Origin: Podospora pseudoanserina
Lineage: Eukaryota; Ascomycota; Sordariomycetes; Sordariales; Podosporaceae
Assembly (NCBI RefSeq): GCF_035222485.1
Contig: NW_026946671.1
Location: 248,001-312,000 of the forward strand
DNA length: 64,000 bases
Reading direction: 5' to 3'
A program made the position numbers and the translations under genes. Shown in pieces: positions 12,152 to 23,944 of this stretch (its first letter is position 1; every line of letters begins with the position of its first letter). The notes below the pieces were generated by a model. The model saw nothing but the letters and a program-made list of their open reading frames with translations, searched no databases and was not told where the DNA came from.

Positions 12152-13422
12152 ATGGACTCCTCCTTTACTGACGACGAAAAGGTAAGGTTATGCGCCAACT
12201 CTCCCCAACCTTCCCATCCCCCTTGAACCTTGAAGCTTGAGTCCCCCTCCCCCTCGCCCTCCCTCTGGCGTTTCCCCCCGCACATCATGACGCCGTTGCT
12301 TATTTGTCTCGGCTATAGCGCTTCGTTCTTGCCGAAATCATCAAGGCCAGCCGTATGGATGTTGGTGTTCTCGTCAACCTAATCAGGTCGCACGATATTC
12401 AGCCCGACTGGTTGTCGATGCAGCTCCCTCGTGGTAGGTGTCTTTCGGTTGAAGTCATCTCTCCATCCTCTGACATGCTTTTCGCAGGTCGAAATGTGAA
12501 CCAGTGTATTCATGCGGCGGAGGCCATGTTCAACGCCCCGATGCCTCCGCCTTTGATATCACCCTTGAAGCGAAAGTCGTTTGGCGATGTCAGTGATCAG
12601 CTTCCAAAGAGACAGGCGCTTGCGTCCCCTAGCGAACCCCCACCTCACGGATCGCCCTACCATGCGACGCCAGCCTTTGCGCAGCATCACGTCAACATCC
12701 ATCATCCTAACGGGCAACCGACTGTTGCCCTTGCTCCTAATCCGAACACCGTCCCTGCCTCGGCGCCAACCCCATATCCAGGGCCTCCTCGCAGACGTGG
12801 GCGGCCTCCAAAGTCAGAAAACCGATCGGGTCACTGGCAGATCACGACTTCTTATCCAAACATCACCCCAGCGCCTATCGCACCTGCTCCGGCTCCAGCC
12901 CCAGCTTCAGCGCCCCAGCCAAGCAGTCCAAGCTTCCGAGCCCAAGCACCGATAGCTCCAGCTCCGGCTCCAACTTCAGCTCCAGCACAAGCCGCGACCT
13001 CGGCACCACAGCCAAACAGCCCGAGCTTCCGCGTACAGCCGTATAATAATCGATACTCGATGCCTGCCGGGCCTCTGGATTCAAAATCTGGAAAGAAGCT
13101 CTTGCCCGAGATAGCCCCTCGTCCAACGCATGGCACTTCGGGGTTGGAACAACCTGCCAGATCGCCCACAAGGCCGGTATCAGAATATCAAGATCGGAGG
13201 GAAGACATACACCGACTGCCACCACCGCAAGCTCAAGGGCCCTCAAGACACGCGATGCGGGATCCTCCACTGCTGCCACCACCACAGAGCCCACGCTCGC
13301 ATCCTCATCCGCCACCACACCACATAATGGACGCTTCACGACCACGAGAGACACCACCACCGACGCCCATGGAGCCGGTAAAGCACGAGAGCCATTTACC
13401 GCCACCGCCCACGAAGACATGA
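12152..13422 (+). CDS. Myb-like / AT-hook DNA-binding protein
   Basis: Exons are 12152-12181, 12319-12433 and 12488-13422 (359 residues). The N-terminus (SSFTDDEKRFVLAEIIKAS to about residue 65, ending GRNVNQC) looks like the Myb/SANT-like module common in small sordariomycete proteins. It is followed by an AT-hook (RRRGRPPKSE, about residue 165) and then a long disordered tail rich in Pro, Ala, Gln and His. A nuclear minor-groove DNA-binding role is inferred from the AT-hook; no specific function is known to me. Intron 2 (12434-12487) is exactly 54 nt with no stop in frame, so retaining it simply inserts 18 residues beside the Myb-like module. Alternative starts inside exon 2 (ATG 12355) would lose the N-terminal helix. 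Confidence 0.8.
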
Positions 13423-16400
13423 CGGCAGTCAGTACCAGCTGTTCGACCAAACACATAGAGAGAAGACAAGCTACGAAAAAGCAGCATTTTTGACAGCAAA
13501 GTTCTTTTCAATATGAGGAGGCGACGACAGCAGAGACACGCAAAAGTTATTTTCTTTTTTTTGCAAAATCCCGAAGAGGGGGCTGGGGGGCGGTCTTATA
13601 TGAATTATCTAGCCGCAGCATACGATGATGGCACGACAGGACACTTACAACCACGCTACTACAAACACACCACCGGAGCACGACATGCTTTCGAGCAGTT
13701 CCTTTTCTTTGGACGCCTTTCCTTTACACTTGACTACGAGCCTTTAACCAACCTAATGCTGTACGACGAAAACACAGACGGCAAAGACGTTCCTTTTTTC
13801 GACGCCAACTTTTGACGAACCATGACACTGACAACAGAAACATAATCCATCCATAGAGGGATTTACGGATACAAAAAGGAGTATGTACAAGGCTATGGTG
13901 GGCGGTACAACTGACGACACGTCTTTTTTTTTCTGGTTTCCTTTTCTATCTTGGGCGAGGTTTTTACTCTTGATGTTTGATGTTTCAACACGCGATTGAA
14001 CGGCCTTTTTTTTGTTGACTGACTATGCCATATTTTTCTTTTCTCTTGTTGTGTTTGTGAGGAGGGAGTGGGAGGGACCTAATTGTAATGAGGGGGAAGA
14101 TGAAGGTGAATGTGGACTGCGAGGGGGAAGTGGGGATACATAACGTGTATGATTATGAGCGGATACACAAACGGCCTGAACTTGACTTTGTTGTCCGGGG
14201 GGTAAGCTTGGGGAGATATGGAGATGGGATGGATGTATGATATAGGTGTAGTTTTATCATGTGGTGGTTTTTTGGGGGTTGGGGGGTGAAGGTGTAATGA
14301 TGATCTTGTATATGTGAAGATGATCTCCACCTACAACATGATGGTTATCCTGGCAGCGTTGCGAACCACGCTCACGGCATTTTTGACAGCGAACATTACA
14401 AACACAAACACTCCCCATATTCTACAAGATAGACTCGCATATTGTAGACCTGATCTCTTAGTACCAGGCCGTGAACCAATCACCTCGGTCTTGCGATGTG
14501 ATACGTCCAGGTGACAGCCAACCAGATGTTGATGGAGCGTTTTTCTTCAATGCCCAGTGGATGACCGGCGAATTATCAAGTTTGTGCTGGCCAACCAGGG
14601 GGGAGTGTAGACGTGCTGCCAATGGGAATTCAAAGGAAGGGTCGCTCGCTTTTTGGTGTGGCTTACATCTACACTTATCGTCAACTGTCTGTGTCGTTTA
14701 CTAGCTGCTACTCCACCGTTGAGAAAAACACCATGATCTCTGTCTCTCTACATACCTAATTTATTGGAAGCTTTCAAACGATAAAAGGCTAGCATGCACG
14801 GCAAGCTTGTACAACAGAAATTCCTGCACCTTGCTTCGAAAGAGATACACATTAGACAGCTCATGGACACCACCCACCAGCTCTACTTACCCGCTTGCCA
14901 CAGCATTCCAGCGTGCTTGTTCCGAACTGAGTAGACAGGCCATTGCAGTGAACATCCTAGACTAACAATTGTTATTTGATGATTGTTTTCCTTGAGATGC
15001 ACAGATGCAGATGGATACGTATGCAAGGTATGTAATTCTGCAAAACCCAGAATGAATCTCCATACGGTCCAACAAACCTGAAGTTTTGCAACATGCCTAC
15101 CTTTAAGCCGACAATTTAGAAGCGGTTCTCACCTTTTGTAGATGCAGAGAAGCAAACGTTTGTGAGTCTTGGTCTCTCTTGACGGGTCTCGGCCAATATG
15201 TGTCATTCGCCTGATCATGCCTCACCCTTGGGGGTGGAAGAGCTTTTGATCTTGTTCATGAGGTATGCAGAGATGCATTCCCCGTCCTTTACATCTGCAA
15301 AAAGTCCCTGGCCTTCTCTGCAGCAACCTTCAAATAGTCTTCACCTTCATCACTTCCAAAAAGGTGACGGAGGTAAAACAGGCCTCTCCCCTCCGAGGTC
15401 TCGGCACTTCCTGCCCCACCCGCCACCGAGATCTCGGCCCCACCCAACCGGCCCGTCGCTCCCCGTTTCGTATCTGTAACCCTCCACTACCGAGCGAACA
15501 TCCACACCCCCCTCCGCAAAAAAAAAAGAAGACTGATCTGCGAACTCTTTAAAGAAACTTGGAAGTATTCAAACCTGGTATTTAGCACTGCTCTCTTCCC
15601 TGTTTCCATCATTTTCAGAAATCCAGGCCTTTTGATCTACGACCGCAGCCCCGGCCAGACCAGTTCGTATTCCCGACAAGGTGGAAAGAGTAGGTGTGAT
15701 AAGAGGTGTGGCCATGGTTACAATTGATCAGTGATCAGCGTTGCAGTCGATGATCGCCGGTTTGGCTGCTACAGATCAGATGGAAAATGAATGGGACTTG
15801 ACACATTTTGTACCTGAAGTCTTTTGCGAGGCACAATTTGAACCTTTGAAATAGTTGAGAGATTGCGGGCAATGCCGCCTTAGATGCATAAACCCCCATC
15901 TCACACACCGGCGATGCGGAGAGATCGGGACGGGAGGTTCGCACATAAACCGCACAGTCCCCTCCTCTTGCCGTCGCTGTCATAGCATTTTACCTATGTG
16001 GAGGTGATTGTTTCGCATGCCATAACCCCATGACTATTTTCTGTTTTGTTTACTTCATGATAATACCTACGGAGTATCCCCCTTTCATTTCCTCCCTTCC
16101 TTCACCGCATCTCCATCTGCAAGGGAGTCATGTTTCCAAGTAAACGCACGCTCTGACTCCATTGTCATTGTCGCAGTCGCAGCGAACCATTGACGCGGTC
16201 TTTCTTTCTCCCTACCTACCGCGTCTGCGAAGTACCTGAATTGTTTTTATTCTTCCTTTTTCAGCCAGCTCACTCCCACCCATCACCCAATAAAATCCCT
16301 TCAGCTAGCGGTGCGTTCACTGCTGCGCCCATTTTCTTGCTGACATGCATCGCATCCATCACAACGCCATTGCATGCGCATGACAGCATCTTGATGCAGG

Positions 16401-19400
16401 TACGGAGTGCAGCCCCCCTCACAAGTTGTGCTGCTCCCTGCTTCTGCCGTGTTCAAGGGTCAAAGCTTCTGCATAAACAGAAATTGAATCGAGGGGTTGC
16501 GGTAACTGAGCGAGCCTTGCCCGGATTTTCTTCCGCTACTCTACTGTTGAAAGAAAGCTGGAAAAAACGAGGTGTACTAGCAGGGTAGAGATTTTTCCTC
16601 GCTTGTGTTAACCCCCCTCATTACGAAAACTAAACAAGTGAAAAATCTCTCAATCATATAAACCCGCCGGGGAGTTGTTGTCATGATGTAAAAGACAACC
16701 TCGGGATATCGGAGAAGAGATTCCCAAGTTGGGTATTTGCTCCTCCTGGCTGGCATTGGCAAATCATGTTTTCGGGATCGCTTGCATACAATGAGAGGAT
16801 TTTTCGTGCTACGAAAGGGTTACACAAGCAAAGAAGGAATGGAATGAGGAAGTCGGATGCTGTGCCTCTTGTTTTATATGATGGTGGTGATTTCCGGTGG
16901 TAAGGTAGCCTGCTACGCCAGAGTATGTGTTGTTCAGCTGATCATTCTCCTCGAGCTTGGTTGATGATGGGCAAAATTCCATGCTGAAGAAGCTGAAACA
17001 ACAGATGCTTGCTGGTGATGGACTCAATTAGAATGGCAAACATGCCAAAAGGCCTTCGGCTCGTCGACTCCGAAAGAAGAAAGCCGCTGTGAATGCCGCG
17101 GCCTGGAAAGGCATGGCATCGGCTATTTCTGGGAGGAGATGTTGGCTGTTGGCGGTGAGGTGGCATGGCACTTGTGCGGTTCTGGTGTAGGGCCGATCCA
17201 AGCGCGATGGGTTGGATTTTCTTTTTCGTGTCAGCGAAACAGCCCCCTGATGATGACGGATAACGACCGTTGGTACCTGCGTCTGGCGGTGGAGTCAGGT
17301 TTATCATCCTTAACCAACCTGCGCTTGCGCTTATGGCTTGGCAAGACCTGCGAGCTGGTGAAACAGAGGCAACATGCACTCATCTCAGGATGAGATGATG
17401 TCTCGGCAAGTCAGATGCTGTAGTGAGGATTTGAGACAGCAACAAAAAGTTGTGCCGTCGGACCGGGTCGGTAGGTTCTGACTGAGCATCTTGTCTTGAA
17501 CTGAAGAAGATGCTGAGCAGCGTTGTTCTTGGCGCCGCAATGGCAAGGCTGCGCTACAAAGTTAGAATCACTTGGCATCTCGGCTGACGGGTTTGACGTG
17601 GCCGGCTTTCACCTTCTGGAAGGAAAATAGCGTCCACACCAGCGTTTGGCGTTTTATTGCGTTGTCTTGCATTTTTGACAGTGTTTTGTCGGTGAAGTTG
17701 ACCGTTGCATGTTTGTACATATCGTGACGCCAGCCTCCGGCATGTTTTGCCTCAAGGCGAAGCTTGACAAGCAGGCTCCCAAAAAAAGAACCCATCACAT
17801 AGCGGTACCTGATTTCATCCGGTGACGGCATTGCTCACTCGCTTCTGTAAGATGTAGAATGCATGGTAGCCAGTACCGGAAACCAGAAACGCGAGATTGC
17901 AACGTCGAGGGTCTGTGTTGCGTTTCCTTGTGCTTGCGCTGCGATACCTACCATGGTGTCTCTTGATGAGGGTCTGGTTTCGAGTTCTGGGCTAGGTGGC
18001 TAGTAAAAGGAGACATAACACTAGACCCGGAGGAGCCGCAACTCCTTCTCGCCGAATGTGGTGAAAGTTTGCGCAAACACAGGAGGCGCCGTTCTTTCCC
18101 CGAGTGTGCTACTGGACGATATTCTGTATGATACTGCCAATGTCAACAAATGACCGGCATGAGAAGAAAATACCATTCACTCTCTGTCTTCCACACCCAC
18201 TCCTCGGGCCTCGGGGGTCAGCTAATAGTAGCTGGCTGACCAATAGGAAGAGCCAGCTGAGCTGATTGGGCTGCCCAGAGACGGGACAGAGCCTTTCCAT
18301 CGACCAGCAGTCCGTCGACTCGACGCAATCTTCGAAGCTCGAGTACCGCATCTCTGTGTAGCGTCTATCAGCGCGTGTGCTGTGAAACAGTGTCATCTGA
18401 AGACAACAGACTCGCCGAGATGCCAACGTCTCGCTCCCGAGAAGCCATGCGGTGGATCGACGCCTCGTCAGATCTTCTTCGTCGCTTTTTCTTTTCTTTT
18501 CTTGGGGGAGACCCCAGCAGAACCGCCCCCTGTCGCGGTTCGGGGCCCAGGTGGACACGATCACGCAAGTCAACAAGGGTCGATCCTTGCAACCCTGGCA
18601 CCTCCCATCCAACCTGAGCCTCCCCACCATGGCCCAGCAAGGCACGGGCACGGCAGACATCCTGCTTCTGCATGGCCTAACAACAAAGACCCGGGGACCC
18701 TCCACGCGAGCAAAACGCGTCCTCTGTGTACAGTTGCTACATTTAGCCGGTAAGCCCACCCATCTGAGCTGTGCCTGGCGAATCCCCAGCTTGCTCTTTT
18801 CGAGTCTTCCTTCGTCTTGTTTACAATCTATCTTGTCTTCTCCTTTTCCCACCAGCCAGCAAATAGCTGGGTTCTCCTTCGTTTGCAATTGCTGCCGGTC
18901 TGTCTCAAAGCAGCTACCCCCACTCCTACAAGCCGTTACATACCCAAACCACATCCGACTACCCGGGATCAGCTTGAAGAGACCACCAGATAACGAGACC
19001 CGCTTCGTGATTATTTTTTTTCCGTTCGCACCATTCAATCAACCGAGCTTTTCAACTACAAACCGGTCTTGTCCAGTCTTGACCCGACTTCAAGATACTA
19101 CTTACTCACTTATACGCCGGCTGAGTTGGAATGCAGCTGTCTTGGTGCCACGCCTACTGATCGCATGAACACACGGCTGGTAAACCACGTCTCACTTATA
19201 CCCGCCGCTTCCCGAAGAACTTGGTTGACTCAGGAACCTTCCATAACCTCCACTCCATAGGGAACCTGGATCCAGACCGGAGTGACGGTGCCGTGGTCAA
19301 AAGACTGAAGGAGGTCAAAGAGGGCGCCGGTATCTTGCATAACCGCAGACCAGCAACAAGCCACTTCAGCATCTGTTTGCAAAGGGGGGTTCGTTGGGGA

Positions 19401-19498
19401 CTGTAGGGGGGTTAGTTGAATGGGACGACGACATAACTGCAACACTTCGTCGTGTCTTAGACTGGACCTTGGGTCCGAATATCAAAACCATTGCCGTC
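13423..19498. other. 6-kb gene-poor region
   Basis: No gene is recognised with confidence. The first about 900 bp (13.4-14.3 kb) is probably the 3' UTR of the AT-hook gene; it contains an unsupported 100-codon frame at 13513-13815. The rest holds scattered short frames and T-rich tracts. The stretch 18.1-19.4 kb has long overlapping frames on both strands, but the minus one (18109-19038) lacks an ATG at its 5' end. The last part may hold an upstream exon or leader of the membrane-protein gene that follows. Confidence 0.45.
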
Positions 19499-20974
19499 AT
19501 GGTAATCCCTCGCTCCCTTCCGGCTGTGCTGGGCGTCATTTCGATTCTGCCGACCGCGGCTACCCTGGCGATACACAGCATCCTTGCTCGATCACGGGAA
19601 GACCGGGCTCCTGCGGTCAGAACCACGGCCATCATTGCCGCCATCCTCGAAGCCACTGTTCTTGCCGCCGTCACCGGTCTTACCTGCGCGCATATCGGCC
19701 CTTGGTCAGCACGATGGGCGAAATTCAACGGGCTGTTGTTCGGGGCAGGCTTGTTCTTATGCACAGTCACTGCCGCTGTGTCAGTGGCCAACATGATCTG
19801 CCTGAGCAAGGTTGATGAGGATTCTGAGAGCACAATTCTGGGCTCTGGCGCGACAGGCTTCCTGGTTGGTTCATCGGTCGTCCTCGGCCTTGCTTTCGCA
19901 ACACAGCTTGTTTTCTTGGTCTTCCACTTTGTTGCTGGGAGAGTTCGAGGGCCACAGATAAAGGTGACTGTACACAAGGACCAGGACCGAAGCAGATCGC
20001 CTCCCCGGGTGAAATCCATTGCCTACCACGAGACCAGCCCAAGTCTTGTTTCTGGGAAAGCCCGCGGCAGCGCATCATTCGAGAAGACACCGCCTGGATC
20101 CAGTGCCGGACGCTCGACAGCAGAGACGATAAGCTCCTTTCGAAGCTCGCTATCAAACGTGGTCCGGCCCATCTCCTCCAAGACTCGTTTGCTGTCTCAA
20201 CGAGGGGGCCGTCCAGCCTCGTTAGACCTCCCCTCATTCCACGAACAGACAAGAACGACGGAGGAAGGGTTCGATTCATGGGATACATCGGCGGTTGATC
20301 CACAAAACCGACAGACCGTCTTGGAATCGTCTTCACCACCGCTGGGCCGTTTCCTCGAGACAATACCGGCTAGCCCCACCACCAGTCGAAGTCCGAGCCC
20401 TGGCACACCGTTAGACCTCTTGGAGCCCCCTTCTCGCACCAGAAGACGAAGCCGAACATTGAGTCCAGCCCCAAGCAGAGTGTCACAGGCACAGCGGACA
20501 GCTTTTACACAACATTCTACCCAGAGCGAGTCTCACATCCACCCGCTCTTCAGATCCGATTCGCCTATTCCTCCACCACCCATCGTAACACCAGGGACTG
20601 TTGTGGTTGCTGCACCAAACGGGGGACAGATCCTCAGCGATAGGCAAAGCATCCGAAGTATCAAGAGTCTCCGTCGAATGCGAAGCGGGAGTCTTCCAGG
20701 CGTTCCAAGCCCATTGAGTCGGCAAGGGTCCGTTGAATCTTTCCACCGCAAACCTGATACCCACTCACCAGAGATTCGTGAGGAGGATGAATACCTGACC
20801 CCCGAGGGGACGACACCGGTGCTGGAGACGGAGCGGAAGATGACACCGCCAATTCCTGATTGGATTCTGTCTGCCGGGTCTCGGACGAGCCTGACCACCT
20901 ACCACAGCCGGAAGATCCATCTTCCATGCTCAAGTGAAGAAGCTTCTGGTGGCGCTGCACCCAGCCCGCAGTAG
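19499..20974 (+). CDS. Four-TM membrane protein with long disordered tail
   Basis: Single exon of 491 residues from the first in-frame ATG at 19499. Four hydrophobic segments are visible at about residues 5-28, 42-64, 77-103 and 119-150. They are followed by about 340 residues rich in Ser, Pro, Arg and Thr, without hydrophobic stretches and probably cytosolic; this tail has many possible phosphorylation sites (SRSPSPGTP, RSRTLSP). I do not recognise a named family. The frame stays open upstream to 19343 without an ATG, and codons there (VEWDDDITATLRRVLDW) look coding. The true N-terminus may therefore come from an unrecognised upstream exon. A role in membrane organisation or signalling would be guesswork. 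Confidence 0.72.
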   Translation: MVIPRSLPAVLGVISILPTAATLAIHSILARSREDRAPAVRTTAIIAAILEATVLAAVTGLTCAHIGPWSARWAKFNGLLFGAGLFLCTVTAAVSVANMICLSKVDEDSESTILGSGATGFLVGSSVVLGLAFATQLVFLVFHFVAGRVRGPQIKVTVHKDQDRSRSPPRVKSIAYHETSPSLVSGKARGSASFEKTPPGSSAGRSTAETISSFRSSLSNVVRPISSKTRLLSQRGGRPASLDLPSFHEQTRTTEEGFDSWDTSAVDPQNRQTVLESSSPPLGRFLETIPASPTTSRSPSPGTPLDLLEPPSRTRRRSRTLSPAPSRVSQAQRTAFTQHSTQSESHIHPLFRSDSPIPPPPIVTPGTVVVAAPNGGQILSDRQSIRSIKSLRRMRSGSLPGVPSPLSRQGSVESFHRKPDTHSPEIREEDEYLTPEGTTPVLETERKMTPPIPDWILSAGSRTSLTTYHSRKIHLPCSSEEASGGAAPSPQ

Positions 20975-21728
20975 GGTTATGCTTCAATTGTTCCGTGGCA
21001 CTTGTGACGACAAAACTTTGTCACCACGCCACATACCTTCATCTTTCTTTCTGTGTATCAAACTTTTTGCTTTCTTTGGGTAGGGCGGCTTGGTGTTGCT
21101 GAGGAGTGGGGAGATACCAATCATGATTGAAACTTTTGCTTTAGCGTGGCGTTGACACCGGTACTTGGCCTGAGGGAACAGGCTGGAAGGAACAGGACAA
21201 TGGCGTTTGGTGGAATGGTTGATGACTATGAGACATGACAGGAGACATAGATTTCATTTGGTTCATCATCGGATTGGGAAGGGTAGTCGTCTGGAGATAG
21301 GGACTCTTGAAAATAAACAAAAGAAATTGTTGATGGACATGATGTCTCAAATCAAAGCAAGTGAGTGATAGGTAAGGAAGGCACCTGTAGTAGGTGACAA
21401 TTGACAGCAAGTGAAGGTTAGGTTAGGTTGATTGTGAGGGGAAGGTAAAGCTACGGTAGGTCCGCTGACCAGAGTGGGGCTAGGCATCAGGACGCGCGCA
21501 CCCACTGCCACTTCACTGCCGCCTTCTTTTGGCCTGGAATTCCATCCAGCATATTTTAAGCTGCTAGCAACAGGCAACTCCAGCTTTTGCCACAAAACAC
21601 CACCACGACCCCTCGACCGCTGAATATCGATACATATTCGATTCGGCATCAATACAGCGCCGTACTGCGCTTAGTCTATCACTTCCATCCACAGGCAGTC
21701 ATACGGAATCTTTCCTGGATCGCCCATC
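20975..21728. other. Intergenic, 4-TM gene to RAD23
   Basis: About 750 bp with the 3' UTR of the membrane-protein gene and the RAD23 promoter. No gene or repeat recognised. Confidence 0.55.
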
Positions 21729-23355
21729 ATGAAGGTCAATTTCAAGGTACGTTCTGTCACCGGTGGTAGCCAGCTGCTTTTCGATAGCTGCGATAGCACC
21801 TTTGGAATCCTCAATCAATCACATCGCCGTGGTCAATGCTAACATATTGTGCTTATCCATAGGACCTCAAGCAGCAGAAGTTCACCATCGAGTTTGAGCC
21901 CACCGATCTCGTGAGTTACCCCTCATCATCCCTCAACCCTTGCTGCCGCCAACAGCTGCCCCCCGCCACCGAACCTCCAATGTCGAGACAGCCTGTTACA
22001 GGTTACAGTCCTGTCCAAGAACCACGGATGCCTACTATCGCTTTCAAGATCACCGCTGACAATAGCTCTATCAGATCTCGACGGTGAAGCAGAAGCTCTC
22101 TGAGGACCATGGCTGGGATCCTGCGCTCCAAAAGCTCATCTATTCAGGTAAAAAGCTACGACGCATCCGTCCGTTACCGGTTCCCGCAACTAACCCATCT
22201 GCCCACTGCAGGCAAGATTCTGAAGGATGAGGATACCATCGAATCTTGCAAGATCGAGGAGAAGGGCTTTGTTGTTTGTATGGTGAGCAAGGTAAGTAAA
22301 TTCTGACATTTTGGCTGTCCACTGGTCACGGCTAACCGCAGACAAAATGACAGCCCAAGGCGCCCAAGCCAGCTTCTGCCGCCGAGTCTTCTTCCGTCGT
22401 CCCGGCCACACCTGCTCAAGCCCCCCCGGCATCTACCCCAGCGCCCCCAGCTGCCCCAGCTCAAGTATCAAATGCCGCCTCAGCTGCTCCTGCCACCCCC
22501 AGCCCAAATCGGACTAGTGGTGCCCCCAACGACTCGAGTGCTCTCGCTATGGGAGAGCAGCGTGCGCAGGCTATTGCCAACATGGAGGCCATGGGTTTCG
22601 AGCGATCCCAGATCGACGCTGCTATGCGTGCCGCCTTCTTCAACCCCGAGCGTGCGGTTGAGTACTTGTTGACGGTATGTTTGAGTGCACCAAGAGATCG
22701 GCGATTGGGGCATGTGCAGATGTGACTAACTTGTATAACCCAGGGCATTCCCGAGAACGTTCAACAACAAACAGCTGCCCAGCGCGTGGGTCATGCCATC
22801 CCCCCCCCCGCCCCTGCTGCTGCGAGCCCCGCCCCTGCGCCTGCTGGTGAGGCTGCTGGTGACCTTGAAGGAGAAAATTTGTTTGACCTTGCTGCTCGTG
22901 CTGGTGGTGCCCGCAGCGGAAGTGGTGGAGCTGCTGCCGCCGGAGCGAGCGCGCAAGATCTTGGCAACCTAAGCTGGCTTAGACAGAACGCACAGTTCCA
23001 ACAGCTTCGCCAAGTCGTCCAACAACAGCCCGGCATGCTTGAGCAGATTCTTCAGCAGCTCAGTGCTGGTAACCCACAACTCGCCCAGACGATCGCCCAG
23101 AACCCCGAGCAGTTCCTCCAGTTGCTTAGCGAGCACGGTGATGACGATGCGCCGCTCCCTCCTGGAGCCCACCAGATTTCGGTCACAGAGGAGGAGCGTG
23201 ACGCCATTGAGCGGTTGACTCGGCTAGGATTCAGCCAGGACCAGGCCATCCAGGCGTATTTTGCCTGCGAGAAAAACGAGGAGTTGGCTGCGAACTTCTT
23301 GTTCGACCAGCCCGATGACGATGATGATGACATGGGCGGCACCGGTACTCACTAA
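21729..23355 (+). CDS. RAD23: RAD23 ubiquitin-receptor / nucleotide-excision repair protein
   Basis: Six exons: 21729-21746, 21863-21910, 22075-22147, 22212-22291, 22354-22674, 22744-23355 (383 residues; yeast Rad23 is 398). Domains in order: ubiquitin-like (1-73, MKVNFKDLKQQKFTIEFEPT, IYSGKILKDEDT); UBA1 (about 138-180, MEAMGFERSQIDAAMRAAF); STI1-like XPC/Rad4-binding domain (about 255-312, NLSWLRQNAQFQQLRQVVQQ); UBA2 (about 327-371, LTRLGFSQDQAIQAYFACE); and an acidic C-terminus. It shuttles ubiquitinated proteins to the proteasome and stabilises Rad4/XPC in repair of UV damage. Four introns interrupt the UBL region, the first exon being only 18 nt. The acceptor before exon 5 must be the second AG (22352-22353), because use of the nearer CAG would give an immediate TGA. 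Confidence 0.96.
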
Positions 23356-23944
23356 TTTTCTTCTAATTCGCCTTTGCTTTGGGATTGCGGGGTTATTCGG
23401 GATATCCAGGCAGGAATGGTTATGCGGGGTGGAGATGGGCGGAGGCCTTTAGCTTTTTGTTTTCACTGGTGATGTGAGGCAGGCAGAAAGTTAAAAGCGA
23501 AGGTCTATTATTGATAGCAAGATACCAAACAGCTAGGTTTTTCTCCGACTGGAAGTCTGAGTGCCAGTGATCTGTGATGCTAGACTCTGGGGATGGAAGA
23601 CGGGAAAAATTTGAGGTGGAGGGAGAGAGAGAGAAAGTGCTCAACATCTCTTTTATGCCTGCCAGTGATATGAAGGGGTTGGGAACCATCATTAGCTGTG
23701 TAGACTCTAGTACCCAGCTCGGGCATACTATTAGCAGGTCACTGGCGGCTCATTTCAGACAGGGTAATAAAAACATCGCTTTGATTCCTTCCGATAAATA
23801 AAGCTATGGGTATCAATGAATCGAAATAAATGCGAGAAACCCTTACAAATACCAGCACATCTATCTACCTGGGTTCCTATTTTGCCTGTGGGTCTCGTAA
23901 CCACGACCGAATCCTTTCTACCCCCGTAAACACCACAATGTGCC
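23356..23944. other. Convergent 3' region, RAD23 and BDP1
   Basis: About 590 bp between tail-to-tail genes. AATAAA-like hexamers on the + strand at 23797-23802 and nearby could serve RAD23. No gene recognised. Confidence 0.55.

Noticed and set aside
13513-13815. 100-codon frame after the AT-hook gene
   Set aside because: It falls within the likely 3' UTR and shows no recognisable feature.
18109-19038. 309-codon minus-strand open frame in the gene-poor region
   Set aside because: The 5' end is a TTG rather than ATG, composition is atypical, there is no domain, and it overlaps an equally long plus frame.
18452-19168. 238-codon plus-strand frame
   Set aside because: Low-complexity, Ser/Pro-rich translation without domain; probably leader sequence of the downstream gene.
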